A DNA stretch of 40,413 nucleotides. It comes from Bdellovibrio sp. (GTDB lineage: Bacteria; Bdellovibrionota; UBA1018). The stretch's first letter is position 1; every line of letters starts with the position of its first letter. A model generated the notes under the pieces. That model was not told where the DNA came from. It did no database searches and saw only the letters and a list, made by a program, of their open reading frames with translations. Below, piece by piece: positions 15,375 to 23,970 of this stretch. Made by a program: the position numbers and the translations under genes. The stretch is taken from NCBI GenBank assembly GCA_016185105.1, contig JACPOE010000055.1, forward strand, positions 1-40,413. The letters run 5' to 3'.

Positions 15375-17162
15375 TTATCTAGAAGTGTTGGAACCTGCAG
15401 ACGCAGGAGGGAGCTGATGGGGTGCTTGCGGTACACTTTGCTGTCTGAAAGGCGTGGGGTTTGGAGGCAAAGCAGGCTGTTGAACAGGTTGCACGGGGGG
15501 GCTTGCCAGGGCGCGGTTTTGAGGGGCTACGGGATTTGGAACTGCTGCCGGCATTCCAGCCGGCGCTGGAGTTGCTACTGTAGCTAGTCCCGGCGTCGGT
15601 GCAGGTGTGATAGCGAGTATTGCGAGCTGCTTCTGAGTCTGCTTTTTCAAGGCATCGGCCATTTCGAGAGCCACATTTACCTGGTCTGATACCTTGACTA
15701 GGTTGTAGATCATTTGAGTTCGGTCTGAAATCGCTTGAGCAAAAGTCGGACAAGGGCTGGTCAGTTTTGCAAGGTTTTGATAGTCCGCCAAAATCTTGCT
15801 GACGAGTTCCTTCGTCATGTTTCTATTTGGGGCGAATAGGCCGGCGTGCTCGCGACTAGAAATCCCATTCAAGACTAGGTTCAGGGTGGCAGCGTCGCAC
15901 TGCTGGACGGATAAAGAAAAATCTGAGGGTTGCAGTACTGTGGATTTACTGAATTCAACAGGTGCAGGTTTTGTCTGAGTTTTCATGGGGTTTTCCCGTT
16001 GAAGCACCCCTTTGACGTCGTCGAGATTAGAAACGGCAGTGATGAGCCGGCCTTCTTCCCTGTATTGGACTGCTATTTGGGATTTCTCCAATTTTACTTC
16101 TTGGCCAAAAAGTGAGTGACCCCACCTTTTTTTATAACGGGAGTTCGCCATCACAGTATCAGACGGTAATCCGACTAAGACTCCCGGAGGGAGGTAATCT
16201 AAAAAGATGACATCTCCTTTTTCAAGTGGGTGCTTACAGTTGATGCAATTCCATCGATAGTCGATCCAAGCATCTTCGTCTGCTCTTAAGCCAAGTTCCG
16301 GAAAGTTTCGATAGATGTCGGCCGATTGAAAAAGATTCCAGCTGGTTTTCCATAGTGCAACAAAAGCGATTCCAATTGCCAAAAGGTAAAGAGGAGTGAG
16401 TTGCTTTGAAGTCTTCACAACCTTTTCATGGGCCGTGGAATGACCGACGAAATCGCCGGGCGCGAGCTGATTGATCACTTTTTTGGTAAGAACTCGAATA
16501 GTTAAACCCTGAGCTATGAATAGGAGGCTAAGTGACCAGAGAGCGATGTCGCCAAGAGTTCCATATTTTTCGATAATATATTCTTTCGACTGAAAATAAT
16601 TCAGTAGCCAGGCGCCAGCAAGAGTTAAGCCCCCGGTTGTGAGAATAAATGGGTAGTTATCGCTTCCGAAGAAGCTCTTAAATACCTTCGACCATGTTCG
16701 ATTCATTGCCAGATTTTTGCGTGTATCTTCGTAATTGGATTTGGATATCAAATCAGGCCGTGCCTGGTATAGGGCGTCGAGTAGGTGTTCGAGGTTTTCA
16801 AACCCAATGTGGAAAAGATATTTTTCTCTCGAATTTAAGATGAGTGTGAAAGAGCCCATGTAACGGTTTGAAACAGGGAAGATAACCTGGTGGATGGACT
16901 GAAACGGGATTTCCATCTTCGGAACTCCCTTGTGCAGCACTATAATTTTACCTACTTCGAGTTGAAAAGTGCGAACCGATTTAAGCCAACTCTTATAGGT
17001 CCAGAATCCATAAAAAGCGGACAACCCAAGACAAAGCAAAATAAAGGTTAGCTCCAATTTATCGGGGAAAAAAAGCGGGACTAGAAAGGACGCCGAAATA
17101 AAAGCAAGACCGGGCGGCTGTCGTTGTTGGTAGGGGGTGTGAATAATGACAGGAGAACCCAT
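15375..17162 (-). CDS. Multi-pass membrane protein of unknown function with PH-like domain and Pro-rich tail
   Basis: I do not recognise the full protein (595 residues). Two N-terminal helices (about 20-55) are followed by a region resembling bacterial PH-like domains (GKIIVLHKGVPKMEIPF, QSIHQVIFPVS, SFTLILNSREKYLFHIGF). Helix pairs lie at about 170-215 and near 260-280. Around residues 310-350 is NCINCKHPLEKGDVIFLDYLPPG followed by VLVGLPSDTV, which recalls the GD and GLPxDTV boxes of S26 signal peptidases, but no catalytic Ser box is evident. The last ~80 residues are Pro/Ala/Gln-rich. It lies downstream of tRNA-Asp on the same strand. Confidence 0.6.
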   Translation of the reverse strand: MGSPVIIHTPYQQRQPPGLAFISASFLVPLFFPDKLELTFILLCLGLSAFYGFWTYKSWLKSVRTFQLEVGKIIVLHKGVPKMEIPFQSIHQVIFPVSNRYMGSFTLILNSREKYLFHIGFENLEHLLDALYQARPDLISKSNYEDTRKNLAMNRTWSKVFKSFFGSDNYPFILTTGGLTLAGAWLLNYFQSKEYIIEKYGTLGDIALWSLSLLFIAQGLTIRVLTKKVINQLAPGDFVGHSTAHEKVVKTSKQLTPLYLLAIGIAFVALWKTSWNLFQSADIYRNFPELGLRADEDAWIDYRWNCINCKHPLEKGDVIFLDYLPPGVLVGLPSDTVMANSRYKKRWGHSLFGQEVKLEKSQIAVQYREEGRLITAVSNLDDVKGVLQRENPMKTQTKPAPVEFSKSTVLQPSDFSLSVQQCDAATLNLVLNGISSREHAGLFAPNRNMTKELVSKILADYQNLAKLTSPCPTFAQAISDRTQMIYNLVKVSDQVNVALEMADALKKQTQKQLAILAITPAPTPGLATVATPAPAGMPAAVPNPVAPQNRALASPPVQPVQQPALPPNPTPFRQQSVPQAPHQLPPASAGSNTSR

Positions 17163-17221
17163 GAAACCTTATCGGGATCACTGGGGTCGGGCTTAAGCTT
17201 TCAATTTAATTCTATTTTTAA

Positions 17222-17298
17222 TGGCGGGAGCGATGGGACTCGAACCCACGACCTTCGCCGTGACAGGGCGACGTTGTAACCAACTCAACTACGCCCCC
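17222..17298 (-). tRNA. tRNA-Asp (anticodon GUC)
   Basis: Read on the minus strand, the 77-base sequence folds as a full tRNA. The acceptor is GGGGGCG with CGCTCCC (one G-U pair). The D arm is intact, and the anticodon stem TCGCC/GGCGA holds loop CTGTCAC, giving GTC. The T arm is GTGGG-TTCGAGT-CCCAT. The discriminator is G and CCA is encoded. GUC reads Asp codons and G discriminator fits Asp. Confidence 0.97.
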
Positions 17299-17441
17299 GC
17301 ATATTTCTGAAGGCTGTCACGGAAATTGATGAAAAGACAAGTATTCGAATCCAATGGTGTTGTCAATTATTATTGCGGGTCGTTGTCAAAAGGCTGGCGG
17401 TGGGCCGCTGGATTAAGACGAAAGGGGGGCGAAAATCGGAG

Positions 17442-18599
17442 TCAATTACTAAGTCGTTTGAGGGTATACCGAATTCGTCTCGCAATAAGCGAGTACCAAA
17501 GATCGAAGGCGACCCCAAATTTCCATCGAGAAAGAGCTTCCTTGATCAATTCCCAGGCAAATAGCCTACCCTGATAGGTTCGTTGGGAAAGCGAACGAAT
17601 CGCTTTTCGGGTCAGTTTCCGCTCAAAATTCAGGTAATTGTCGTTTTTGTCTAAGATTTGCAGGGCTAGCTGAGTTCGGATACATTTTTCACAGACCCCG
17701 CAGTTTTGCAGGCCCAGCTCTTGGATCCAACAAACGCGCACCTTATGGAAAGACTCAGGGTGTTGGGCGATCCACTCCAATTTGGAAACTCGATTTTTTT
17801 CGGCTCCGTGGTGCTTGAATTTCATCGTGGACGTAGACAAGAGGGGGTCCAGACTCGGGTGTGTTCCCCACTTCGGATAAGATCCGTGGGTGTAGCTGGA
17901 GGGGATGGTAAAACTTTGCCAGTGCGACTCGAAAAATAGGGCAGAGGCAATGAGCGCCTGTCCATGGGCATTGGTCCATTCCACCGAATTTACAAATTTT
18001 CGGATATTTGTGCTTCCTGTAACGAAACTGATTCCAGAATCCGTCATCAGTTTTGAATAGGTCGAGGTGAGCTGGTGGATCGAGTCTTTCAAATTCAAAG
18101 GCATGTCAAACCCGGCCATGAAAAGTGTATGGGTAAGTTTTGGAGACTCAGTGCCGTGGGCGAGTTTCAAAAAACTATAAAAAGAATCTACCCCTCCGGA
18201 AAACGCAGCAGCTGAACCAAGCGACTCCAGACTCTCATGCTTCGACTGGTAAGAGGGCTCCTCACGCAAAGAATCGGGCAAAATCTCGATCAAGTGAAAC
18301 TGATCCGGAAACCATTCGTGGTAGATCTCCTGATATTTCTTCATCCCTTCGTAAACACTGCGCGAAAGTGAGCCGTTGATTCGAATCGCTTCCTTTCTTT
18401 TCATCCCTACTAACAAGAGTGAAACCGCAAAAGGGTCCAGATGGTCGGAAGCAAGCAGTTCAGGGTCCGTTGAGACAAACTGAAACCAAAGGTCTGACGG
18501 TTGAGGATTGCCCGAGTCGAAGGTAATTCGAGCACTTCGGTGCTGGACCTTCTGTGAAGATTCGAGTTTGGTTTTTGAAGGAAGGCTACTGATCAGCAC
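17442..18599 (-). CDS. QueC-like PP-loop ATPase of unknown substrate
   Basis: The 385-residue product has an N-terminal domain (1-130) that I do not recognise. A PP-loop ATP-pyrophosphatase domain follows, with SGGVDS at 134-139 and a C-terminal four-Cys site (C-x9-CGVC-EKC-IR), like the zinc site of QueC. QueC makes preQ0 for queuosine; related proteins act on other substrates. The N-terminal domain and the 385-residue length set it apart from housekeeping QueC (about 230). No other queuosine gene is nearby. The start codon is GTG at 18599 without a clear ribosome site, so the exact start is uncertain. The gene ends about 140 bases from tRNA-Asp. Confidence 0.72.
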   Translation of the reverse strand: MLISSLPSKTKLESSQKVQHRSARITFDSGNPQPSDLWFQFVSTDPELLASDHLDPFAVSLLLVGMKRKEAIRINGSLSRSVYEGMKKYQEIYHEWFPDQFHLIEILPDSLREEPSYQSKHESLESLGSAAAFSGGVDSFYSFLKLAHGTESPKLTHTLFMAGFDMPLNLKDSIHQLTSTYSKLMTDSGISFVTGSTNIRKFVNSVEWTNAHGQALIASALFFESHWQSFTIPSSYTHGSYPKWGTHPSLDPLLSTSTMKFKHHGAEKNRVSKLEWIAQHPESFHKVRVCWIQELGLQNCGVCEKCIRTQLALQILDKNDNYLNFERKLTRKAIRSLSQRTYQGRLFAWELIKEALSRWKFGVAFDLWYSLIARRIRYTLKRLSN

Positions 18600-18658
18600 G
18601 TAAAAGTTTCAAGTCTATTTCAGCAAGAAGATCGGGCTTTGGCTCGGGTAGGTGTGAA

Positions 18659-19144
18659 CTAGTATGAATGTCCCGAGTTCGGTTGCATGTACTGGTCTGA
18701 AGGAAGATTCTCGCCTCCTGGGTTAGAGTTTCGGTTGGGGTCAGAATAAGGATCATGGTTTTGAACGTGGCCGCCCTGATTTTGATTGTAAGGATCGCCG
18801 TGGTTCTGAATCGATGGGTCTGGGTTGCCAGGGTTCACATATCCAGACTGAGAATCGTGCCCAGAAGAGTTTGAGTAGCCCTGGTGTCGAGAATCAGGAT
18901 GGGAATCTTCCCGCATTCCTCCACGGGGATCTTGATTTTGACCGTAGGGGTCGTGTTCCCCTTGTTGCTGCTGAAGGACATTTTGAAGACGTTCAGCAGT
19001 TTGCTTTCGCTGTTCTTCGCTCAATCCCGCGCCACCTTCACCGTCATTGTGAAATTCGGCCTCATTTGCGCAGGCAGATGAGAAGGAAATGCCAGAACCC
19101 AACAACACAACTCCGATGGCTAACGAAAAAATGGCACTTTTCAT
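18659..19144 (-). CDS. Secreted low-complexity protein rich in Asn, Gln, Gly, Asp and Pro
   Basis: A signal peptide is clear (residues 1-26, hydrophobic IFSLAIGVVLLGSGISFSSA). The mature 135 residues are nearly all polar and begin with a short helical piece (SEEQRKQTAERLQNVLQQQQ). A degenerate DPY motif is repeated: HDPYGQNQDP, GDPYNQNQGG, HDPYSDPN. There is almost no hydrophobic content, so the mature protein is expected to be disordered. I do not recognise a family; no function is proposed. The gene lies between the QueC-like gene and the iron exporter on the same strand. Confidence 0.65.
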   Translation of the reverse strand: MKSAIFSLAIGVVLLGSGISFSSACANEAEFHNDGEGGAGLSEEQRKQTAERLQNVLQQQQGEHDPYGQNQDPRGGMREDSHPDSRHQGYSNSSGHDSQSGYVNPGNPDPSIQNHGDPYNQNQGGHVQNHDPYSDPNRNSNPGGENLPSDQYMQPNSGHSY

Positions 19145-19165
19145 AAGTCGATGGGTATCCTCTAT

Positions 19166-19209
19166 GGGCCGGGTTTTCCTAAGTTCTCGGGTGGTATACT
19201 ATCCGGCCC
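19166..19209. repeat. Inverted repeat GGGCCGG ... CCGGCCC
   Basis: Seven-base arms separated by 30 bases lie between the iron exporter (upstream on the minus strand) and the secreted low-complexity protein. There is no T run. It could be a long-loop hairpin ending the exporter transcript or a chance pairing. Confidence 0.3.
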
Positions 19210-19264
19210 CTAGATGAGCAACTGAATTGATATGGTGTGTTAGTGGGCGATCATGCGCTCAAAA

Positions 19265-20440
19265 TCAGCCACGAATGGCCGCGCCGATCCAAGATCCTAT
19301 CGCGTAGGTTGCTGCCGCTGCAGCAACACCTAGAAGAAGTTGTCTGCCTCCGGAAAACCAAGCCGAACGACCGGTAAATACCGTGATTAATGCGCCAATT
19401 CCAAATAAGGCAATCGCGCTCAAAGCTAGGCTTAAAATAACCGCCGAACTTCCCTGAAGAAAGAAGAACGGAAGAACCGGAATCAAGGCTCCGGCTGCGA
19501 AGAGCAGAAAGGAAGTGAATGCAGCTTCAAATGCTGATCCCCCTAAGTCTTCGGGGTTGATGCCCAGTTCTTCGCGACTCAAAGTATCCAAGAGTTTGGA
19601 CGGATTTTTGAGGAGTTGATCTACCGTGGCCTTTGCTTCTTCGGGTGTAAGTCCCTTGGCTTGGTAAATCAGTTGAAGCTCGCCCGCCTCAGATTGGGGG
19701 TCGATCTCATATTCGTCTGCTTCAATTTGAATTTCCCTTAACGCTAGCTCACGAGCGCTGGCTACAGAGACATATTCTCCTAATGCCATAGAAAGAGAAC
19801 CCGCTAATACTCCTGCGATTCCGGTCAACAGGACTTCACTTCCGGGCAAAGTAGCACCAGCGACACCCATCACCAAACTAAGGTTCGAGCAGAGTCCGTC
19901 ATTAGCCCCCAGGACGGCGGCTCTTAGAGCATTTCCTCCGGAAGAGCGATGTCTTCCCTCCATCCGAGCTAAAGTTCCGCCCTCGACTCCGGACTGGGAA
20001 TTTTCCATCAGCTCCTGAATCACTCTGGCATGCCAACGTTCTTGCGAGGCCATCGGCGTAGCGGCTGTTTCGGGCTGTTTGGCGTAGGAGACGCGGCTAG
20101 TTCTTTCAGCCGAGGCAATCGTAGAAAGAGCGACCCTTCGGTTCACTTTACGTGCAAAAAGGGTCAGAACCCTGCTTCTCCAGGATGGTTTTCTTGGGCC
20201 CGGATTGCAATCGATCTGGGCTAGGTACTTCTCCCAAAATACAATATGAGCTTCCTCGCCTTCGGCGAGTTTCTGGAAGACCTGCTTGAGTCCTGGATCT
20301 TTCTCTGTTTCAGCAAGAAAGCGGTACTGACTGGCACTATCGACTTCAAACTGCCAGTTCTCTAGGTATCGGCTGACTCGGGTAGGGTCTTTTTTGGAAG
20401 TCACGCTTAATAATCTATGTGGATTAAGGAAATTCCTCAA
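19265..20440 (-). CDS. mbfA: Ferritin-like/VIT1 iron exporter (MbfA type)
   Basis: The 391-residue protein joins a rubrerythrin/ferritin-like N-terminal domain (about 18-160: ENWQFEVDSASQYRFLAET, KLAEGEEAHIVFWEKYL) to a VIT1/CCC1 membrane domain. The membrane domain starts at GANDGLCSNLSLVMGVAGA and includes GSLSMALGEYVSVASARELA, a cytoplasmic loop (LTPEEAKATVDQLL) and three final helices. This is the MbfA architecture, which in other bacteria exports iron and protects against oxidative stress. It is preceded by a small gene three bases upstream, so the two form an operon. No Fur- or Irr-like box was identified by eye. Confidence 0.87.
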   Translation of the reverse strand: MRNFLNPHRLLSVTSKKDPTRVSRYLENWQFEVDSASQYRFLAETEKDPGLKQVFQKLAEGEEAHIVFWEKYLAQIDCNPGPRKPSWRSRVLTLFARKVNRRVALSTIASAERTSRVSYAKQPETAATPMASQERWHARVIQELMENSQSGVEGGTLARMEGRHRSSGGNALRAAVLGANDGLCSNLSLVMGVAGATLPGSEVLLTGIAGVLAGSLSMALGEYVSVASARELALREIQIEADEYEIDPQSEAGELQLIYQAKGLTPEEAKATVDQLLKNPSKLLDTLSREELGINPEDLGGSAFEAAFTSFLLFAAGALIPVLPFFFLQGSSAVILSLALSAIALFGIGALITVFTGRSAWFSGGRQLLLGVAAAAATYAIGSWIGAAIRG

Positions 20441-20443
20441 GCC

Positions 20444-20830
20444 TTAGGTTTTTGGGAATAAAAGGGTCTCGGCCTCTTCGGGTGAGAGTGTTCCCTGGGC
20501 AACCCCTCTCAGCAAGGTGAGGCGAGCTTCTCTAAGGCTCATTTCCGCATTGGTCTCCGTCACGGGCTCGACCTCAATGTCTTTCTGAGGACTCTGGCCT
20601 GCCGCAAAAGCACCCATAAGCTGTTCCCGAAATCCGGCCGGAAGTGTCTTTTCGAACTCTTCCATCTCTTTGCGGACATCAAATCCAGCCATCATATTAT
20701 GCATTAAAGTCTGCATCCGGCTGAGTTTATCGGGGGGGAGGGACTGAACCAGCTGCGACAGCTTCATTAGGGTCTGAGGATCCAATTTAGAAGGATCCAG
20801 TTTTGTGGGGTCAAATGAGTTTGAAAACAT
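20444..20830 (-). CDS. Small hypothetical protein upstream of the iron exporter
   Basis: The 128-residue product is soluble and without a signal peptide. It begins with a repeated DP element (FDPTKLDPSKLDPQTL), then MKLSQLVQSLPPDKLSRMQTL and a helical middle with MEEFEKTLPAGFREQL. The C-terminal part (MSLREARLTLLRGVAQGTLSPEEAETLL) resembles short helical motifs seen in regulators of membrane proteins, but I cannot name a family. The stop lies three bases before the mbfA start, suggesting linked function. It is divergent from the helicase with 32 bases between starts. Confidence 0.6.
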   Translation of the reverse strand: MFSNSFDPTKLDPSKLDPQTLMKLSQLVQSLPPDKLSRMQTLMHNMMAGFDVRKEMEEFEKTLPAGFREQLMGAFAAGQSPQKDIEVEPVTETNAEMSLREARLTLLRGVAQGTLSPEEAETLLFPKT

Positions 20831-20862
20831 AGGCTTTCACTTCTAGCACAGGATTAGGAGCT

Positions 20863-22797
20863 ATGTTAGGGGGAATCCAGAAGGTCTTTATGTCGGAAAC
20901 TCACTCTGTGCCCTTTATGGATCAATCTAACAAGGAACCAAAAAGTACTGTATGGCCCCTGCTTGCTCGAGCCCTGGCGCTTCGGCCAGATGCAAACGGG
21001 AAGGTCCCAGGGAATTCACCCGAGGTTTCTGATGGTCTAGTTATGGATTCCTTTTTGGAATATTTACGTGGGAAAAAAGTTGAGCTCTACCCGGCCCAGG
21101 AAGAGGCAATTCTTGAAGTCTATTCTGGAAAAAATGTAATTCTGAATACACCCACTGGCTCTGGGAAGTCCTTAGTGGCGACGTCACTGCACTTTCTTTC
21201 TTTGGTGCAGGGTAGACGTTCAATTTACACATGTCCTATTAAAGCACTGGTGAACGAGAAGTTTCTTGCCCTATGCCGGGAATTCGGACCCGATCAAGTG
21301 GGCATGGTGACGGGCGATGCGACTGTCAACCCCACGGCGCCGATCCTCTGTTGTACAGCCGAAATTTTAGCTAACGACGGTTTAAGATTAGGGTCTCATG
21401 CCGACATTGGCGATGTCATTATGGACGAGTTCCATTACTATTCCGACCGGGACCGTGGAGTGGCATGGCAAATACCCTTGCTCACCCTTTCCCAGGCTCG
21501 CTTTCTTCTGATGTCGGCTACTTTGGGGGATACCCAGTTTTTTGAAAAAACTCTGACTGAGCTCAACGGCAAGGAAACGGTCACCGTAAGGTCCACCCAC
21601 AGACCCGTGCCGCTGGACTTTCAATACAGCGAAATTCCAATTCACGAGGCGGTGTCAAAGTTGGTGGCGGCTGGCCGTACGCCTATTTATGTTGTTAGCT
21701 TTACCCAAAGAGGATGCGCTGAAGAGGCACAGAACTTCTTGAGTGTGGACCTCAGCACGAAGGAAGAAAAAAAGAAAATTGCTGAATTCCTTACCGGGTT
21801 TAAGTTTTCTAGTCCTTACGGCAAGGAGTTCCAAAAACTGATTCGTCACGGGCTAGGGATTCATCACGCAGGGCTCTTACCCAAATATCGGGTTCTGGTG
21901 GAATCTCTGGCTCAAAAAGGTTTATTGAAGATGGTTTTTGGGACGGACACCTTGGGGGTCGGGGTGAATGTTCCTATTCGTACAGTTTTGTTCACGAAGC
22001 TTTGTAAGTTTGACGGCGAAAAAACTGCAATTCTGAGCGTCCGAGATTTTCAGCAGATCAGCGGTCGAGCAGGTCGAAAGGGGTTTGATACTTTAGGTAC
22101 GGTGGTCGTACAGGCTCCCGAACACGTGGTTGAAAATATTAGGCAGGAACAAAAAGCTGTAGGTGATCCTAAAAAGCTTAAAAAGCTGGTCAAAAGAAAG
22201 CCACCCGAAAAAGGGTACGTCCATTGGACAAAAGATACCTTCGAAAAGCTAGTCAATGGACAGCCCGAAGCGTTGGTTTCTCGCTTTAAAATTTCTCATG
22301 CGACCTTGCTTCAGGTTTTGGAGCGCCCGAATGGGGAAGGGTGCAATGCCATGCGGGATTTGGTCAAAAAGAGTCATGAGTCTGCAAATCAGAAAAAACA
22401 GCATCGGAAAAAGGCTTTCCAGCTTTTTCGTTCCTTATATGAGCGTAAGCTAGTCGAACTCAATCCCCTTCGGGTCAATATCGATCTGCAGGAGGATTTT
22501 TCTATCAACCATGCACTTGCACTTTACATGATTGACGCAGTCAAAGTATTGGACCCGGCCCATCCAGACTATTCCTTAGATGTTTTGACTTTAGCAGAGT
22601 CTATTCTTGAGGACCCGGAAGCCATTTTGAGAAAGCAATTGGATCGGATCAAGTCTGAAAAGATGGCCGAAATGAAAGCGGATGGAGTTGAGTATGACGA
22701 ACGCATCGAACAACTCGAAAAGCTTGAGTATCCAAAGCCAAATCGAGAATTTATTTATACAACTTTTATAGTCTTTTGGATGAATGGGAAAAACTAA
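20863..22797 (+). CDS. Ski2-like DEAD/DEAH helicase (DUF3516 type), N-terminal part; frame broken near 22768
   Basis: RNA/DNA helicase core: Q-like [14 protein letters not shown], motif I TPTGSGKS, Ia [15 protein letters not shown] (MDEFHYYSD), III MSATLGD, then the second RecA domain with [23 protein letters not shown] and [14 protein letters not shown]-terminal DUF3516-type region runs to [13 protein letters not shown] (residue 635) and then ends nine codons later in another frame. Homologues carry roughly 100 more residues before the SLLDEWE box; here that box follows at once, one frame over, so a piece is missing. Two starts are possible; ATG 20890 has AGAAGG upstream and is better placed than 20863. 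Confidence 0.92.
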   Translation: MLGGIQKVFMSETHSVPFMDQSNKEPKSTVWPLLARALALRPDANGKVPGNSPEVSDGLVMDSFLEYLRGKKVELYPAQEEAILEVYSGKNVILNTPTGSGKSLVATSLHFLSLVQGRRSIYTCPIKALVNEKFLALCREFGPDQVGMVTGDATVNPTAPILCCTAEILANDGLRLGSHADIGDVIMDEFHYYSDRDRGVAWQIPLLTLSQARFLLMSATLGDTQFFEKTLTELNGKETVTVRSTHRPVPLDFQYSEIPIHEAVSKLVAAGRTPIYVVSFTQRGCAEEAQNFLSVDLSTKEEKKKIAEFLTGFKFSSPYGKEFQKLIRHGLGIHHAGLLPKYRVLVESLAQKGLLKMVFGTDTLGVGVNVPIRTVLFTKLCKFDGEKTAILSVRDFQQISGRAGRKGFDTLGTVVVQAPEHVVENIRQEQKAVGDPKKLKKLVKRKPPEKGYVHWTKDTFEKLVNGQPEALVSRFKISHATLLQVLERPNGEGCNAMRDLVKKSHESANQKKQHRKKAFQLFRSLYERKLVELNPLRVNIDLQEDFSINHALALYMIDAVKVLDPAHPDYSLDVLTLAESILEDPEAILRKQLDRIKSEKMAEMKADGVEYDERIEQLEKLEYPKPNREFIYTTFIVFWMNGKN

Positions 22798-23252
22798 AAA
22801 ACCCATCTTTTGTTTCTAGAGCTGAAACTCAGGAGGGTCAAACGGATCAGCCTAAGGGGTTTCCCGTGCCTTCCCCGAATTCCAAAGCGTTTCTAGTCCT
22901 TCTGAGAAATGAAGTTTTTCGTCTCGTTCGCGCGCTGGCAACGGGCGATCTGGCAGAGGTGCTAGAGCTTACTGAGATCGAGTCCACGACGCCGGCATGG
23001 ACTTTGGAGCGTCTCGAGAAGGTCATGTCAGAGTATTTTGTCGAACATCAGCGTTTATGCACCGATACTAAGGCACGGGCTCCGATTTATCTAGATTACA
23101 CAGTAATTGAAAATAAACATCAAATTCACCAGACCTTGGTAGACCCAGAAGGACACAACGACTGGATGTTAGATCTTGAACTGAATTTTAATAAATCTTT
23201 GGAAAGTCAAAAGGTTGTCCTGAAATTGGTAGGAATTGGTCCAATTGGTTAG
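22776..23252 (+). CDS. Helicase C-terminal part (DUF3516 tail), out of frame with the N-terminal part
   Basis: The frame reads [12 protein letters not shown] (from about 22770), [38 protein letters not shown] and a final strand-rich domain ([22 protein letters not shown]). These are the features I know from the end of DUF3516 helicases, where DSSLLDEWE sits late in the protein. It therefore belongs to the preceding helicase and is not a separate gene. The TTG at 22776 is only the first usable start codon in this frame and no ribosome site precedes it. A one-base change in the T run at 22764-22767 would join the frames but would not restore the missing segment. Confidence 0.85.
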   Translation: MDEWEKLKNPSFVSRAETQEGQTDQPKGFPVPSPNSKAFLVLLRNEVFRLVRALATGDLAEVLELTEIESTTPAWTLERLEKVMSEYFVEHQRLCTDTKARAPIYLDYTVIENKHQIHQTLVDPEGHNDWMLDLELNFNKSLESQKVVLKLVGIGPIG

Positions 23253-23337
23253 AACTTTTCATTCGAATTTCGTTGAAAAAATCTCTAAAATTCCGTAGTT
23301 AATGCCCCCCGGGTTAATGGCCCGAGTCAGGAGCTTT

Positions 23338-23970
23338 ATGTTTTCCCAATCCTCTTTAGTTGCTTTGGCGTTGATGCAGTTTGTGGCTGTCATCAGTCCC
23401 GGTCCCGACTTTGCAGTCGTGGTCAGAAACAGTCTTCTCTATTCTAGACGTGCCGGGATTTTTACAGCGATCGGTGTTGGATCTGCCGTGTGGATCCATG
23501 TCTTGTACTGCGCTTTTGGTTTGGGATTTTTGATTGAGAAAATGCCTTTCGTCCTTACCGGGATCAAGATTTTGGGCTGTAGCTATCTGATTTATATTGG
23601 GTACAGAGGGCTGCGAGCCCTGCCCGCGGCTAGAACTGAGAAGTTGGATGCGACTCTTCTGAAAGAGTGTTCTCCGGCTCTAGCCTTTCGGCAAGGGTTT
23701 TTGACCAATGCGTTGAATCCAAAAGCGATCCTCTACTTTGTCAGTGTATTCACAGTTTTTCTGGATAAAGAAACCTCCCTTGGAACGCTGGGGATTTACG
23801 GTGGCTTGATTGTTTCGATCACCCTGTCCTGGTTCCTTCTAGTTGCTTTTTGTCTTTCCACGCCGAGTATTCGCGAGAAGTTTCAAAAAGGGGCCCATTG
23901 GGTGGACAGGGTGACCGGTGGAGTTTTGGTCTGTTTGGGCTTAAAGCTAGCGCTTAGCTCTCTGGGCTAA
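23338..23970 (+). CDS. LysE/RhtB-family amino-acid exporter
   Basis: The 210-residue protein has about six membrane helices and the LysE hallmark near the N-terminus (MQFVAVISPGPDFAVVVRNSL), GIFTAIGVGSAVWIHVLYCAFG, YLIYIGYRGLR and FRQGFLTNALNPKAILYFVSVF. The family exports amino acids such as homoserine, threonine, lysine or leucine; the substrate is not visible. ATG 23338 has AGGAG four bases upstream and is preferred to the earlier in-frame codons from 23302. The 3' end overlaps the convergent MFS gene by 17 bases. Confidence 0.88.
   Translation: MFSQSSLVALALMQFVAVISPGPDFAVVVRNSLLYSRRAGIFTAIGVGSAVWIHVLYCAFGLGFLIEKMPFVLTGIKILGCSYLIYIGYRGLRALPAARTEKLDATLLKECSPALAFRQGFLTNALNPKAILYFVSVFTVFLDKETSLGTLGIYGGLIVSITLSWFLLVAFCLSTPSIREKFQKGAHWVDRVTGGVLVCLGLKLALSSLG

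Noticed and set aside
17222..17298. tRNA-Asp as an integration site for a mobile element
   Set aside because: No integrase, no repeated tRNA 3' end and no foreign-looking block were seen on either side.
17442..18599. Part of a Qat-type anti-phage system, because of the QueC-like ATPase
   Set aside because: No QatA, QatB or QatD-like partner is nearby; neighbours are a tRNA, a secreted protein and an iron exporter.
22764..22770. Simple one-base homopolymer error as the whole cause of the helicase frame break
   Set aside because: It would rejoin the frame but would not explain the missing segment between EFIYTTF and SLLDEWE.
20863..23252. Defence-type helicase island
   Set aside because: The helicase is of the Ski2/DUF3516 housekeeping-like type and its neighbours are transporters, not defence genes.
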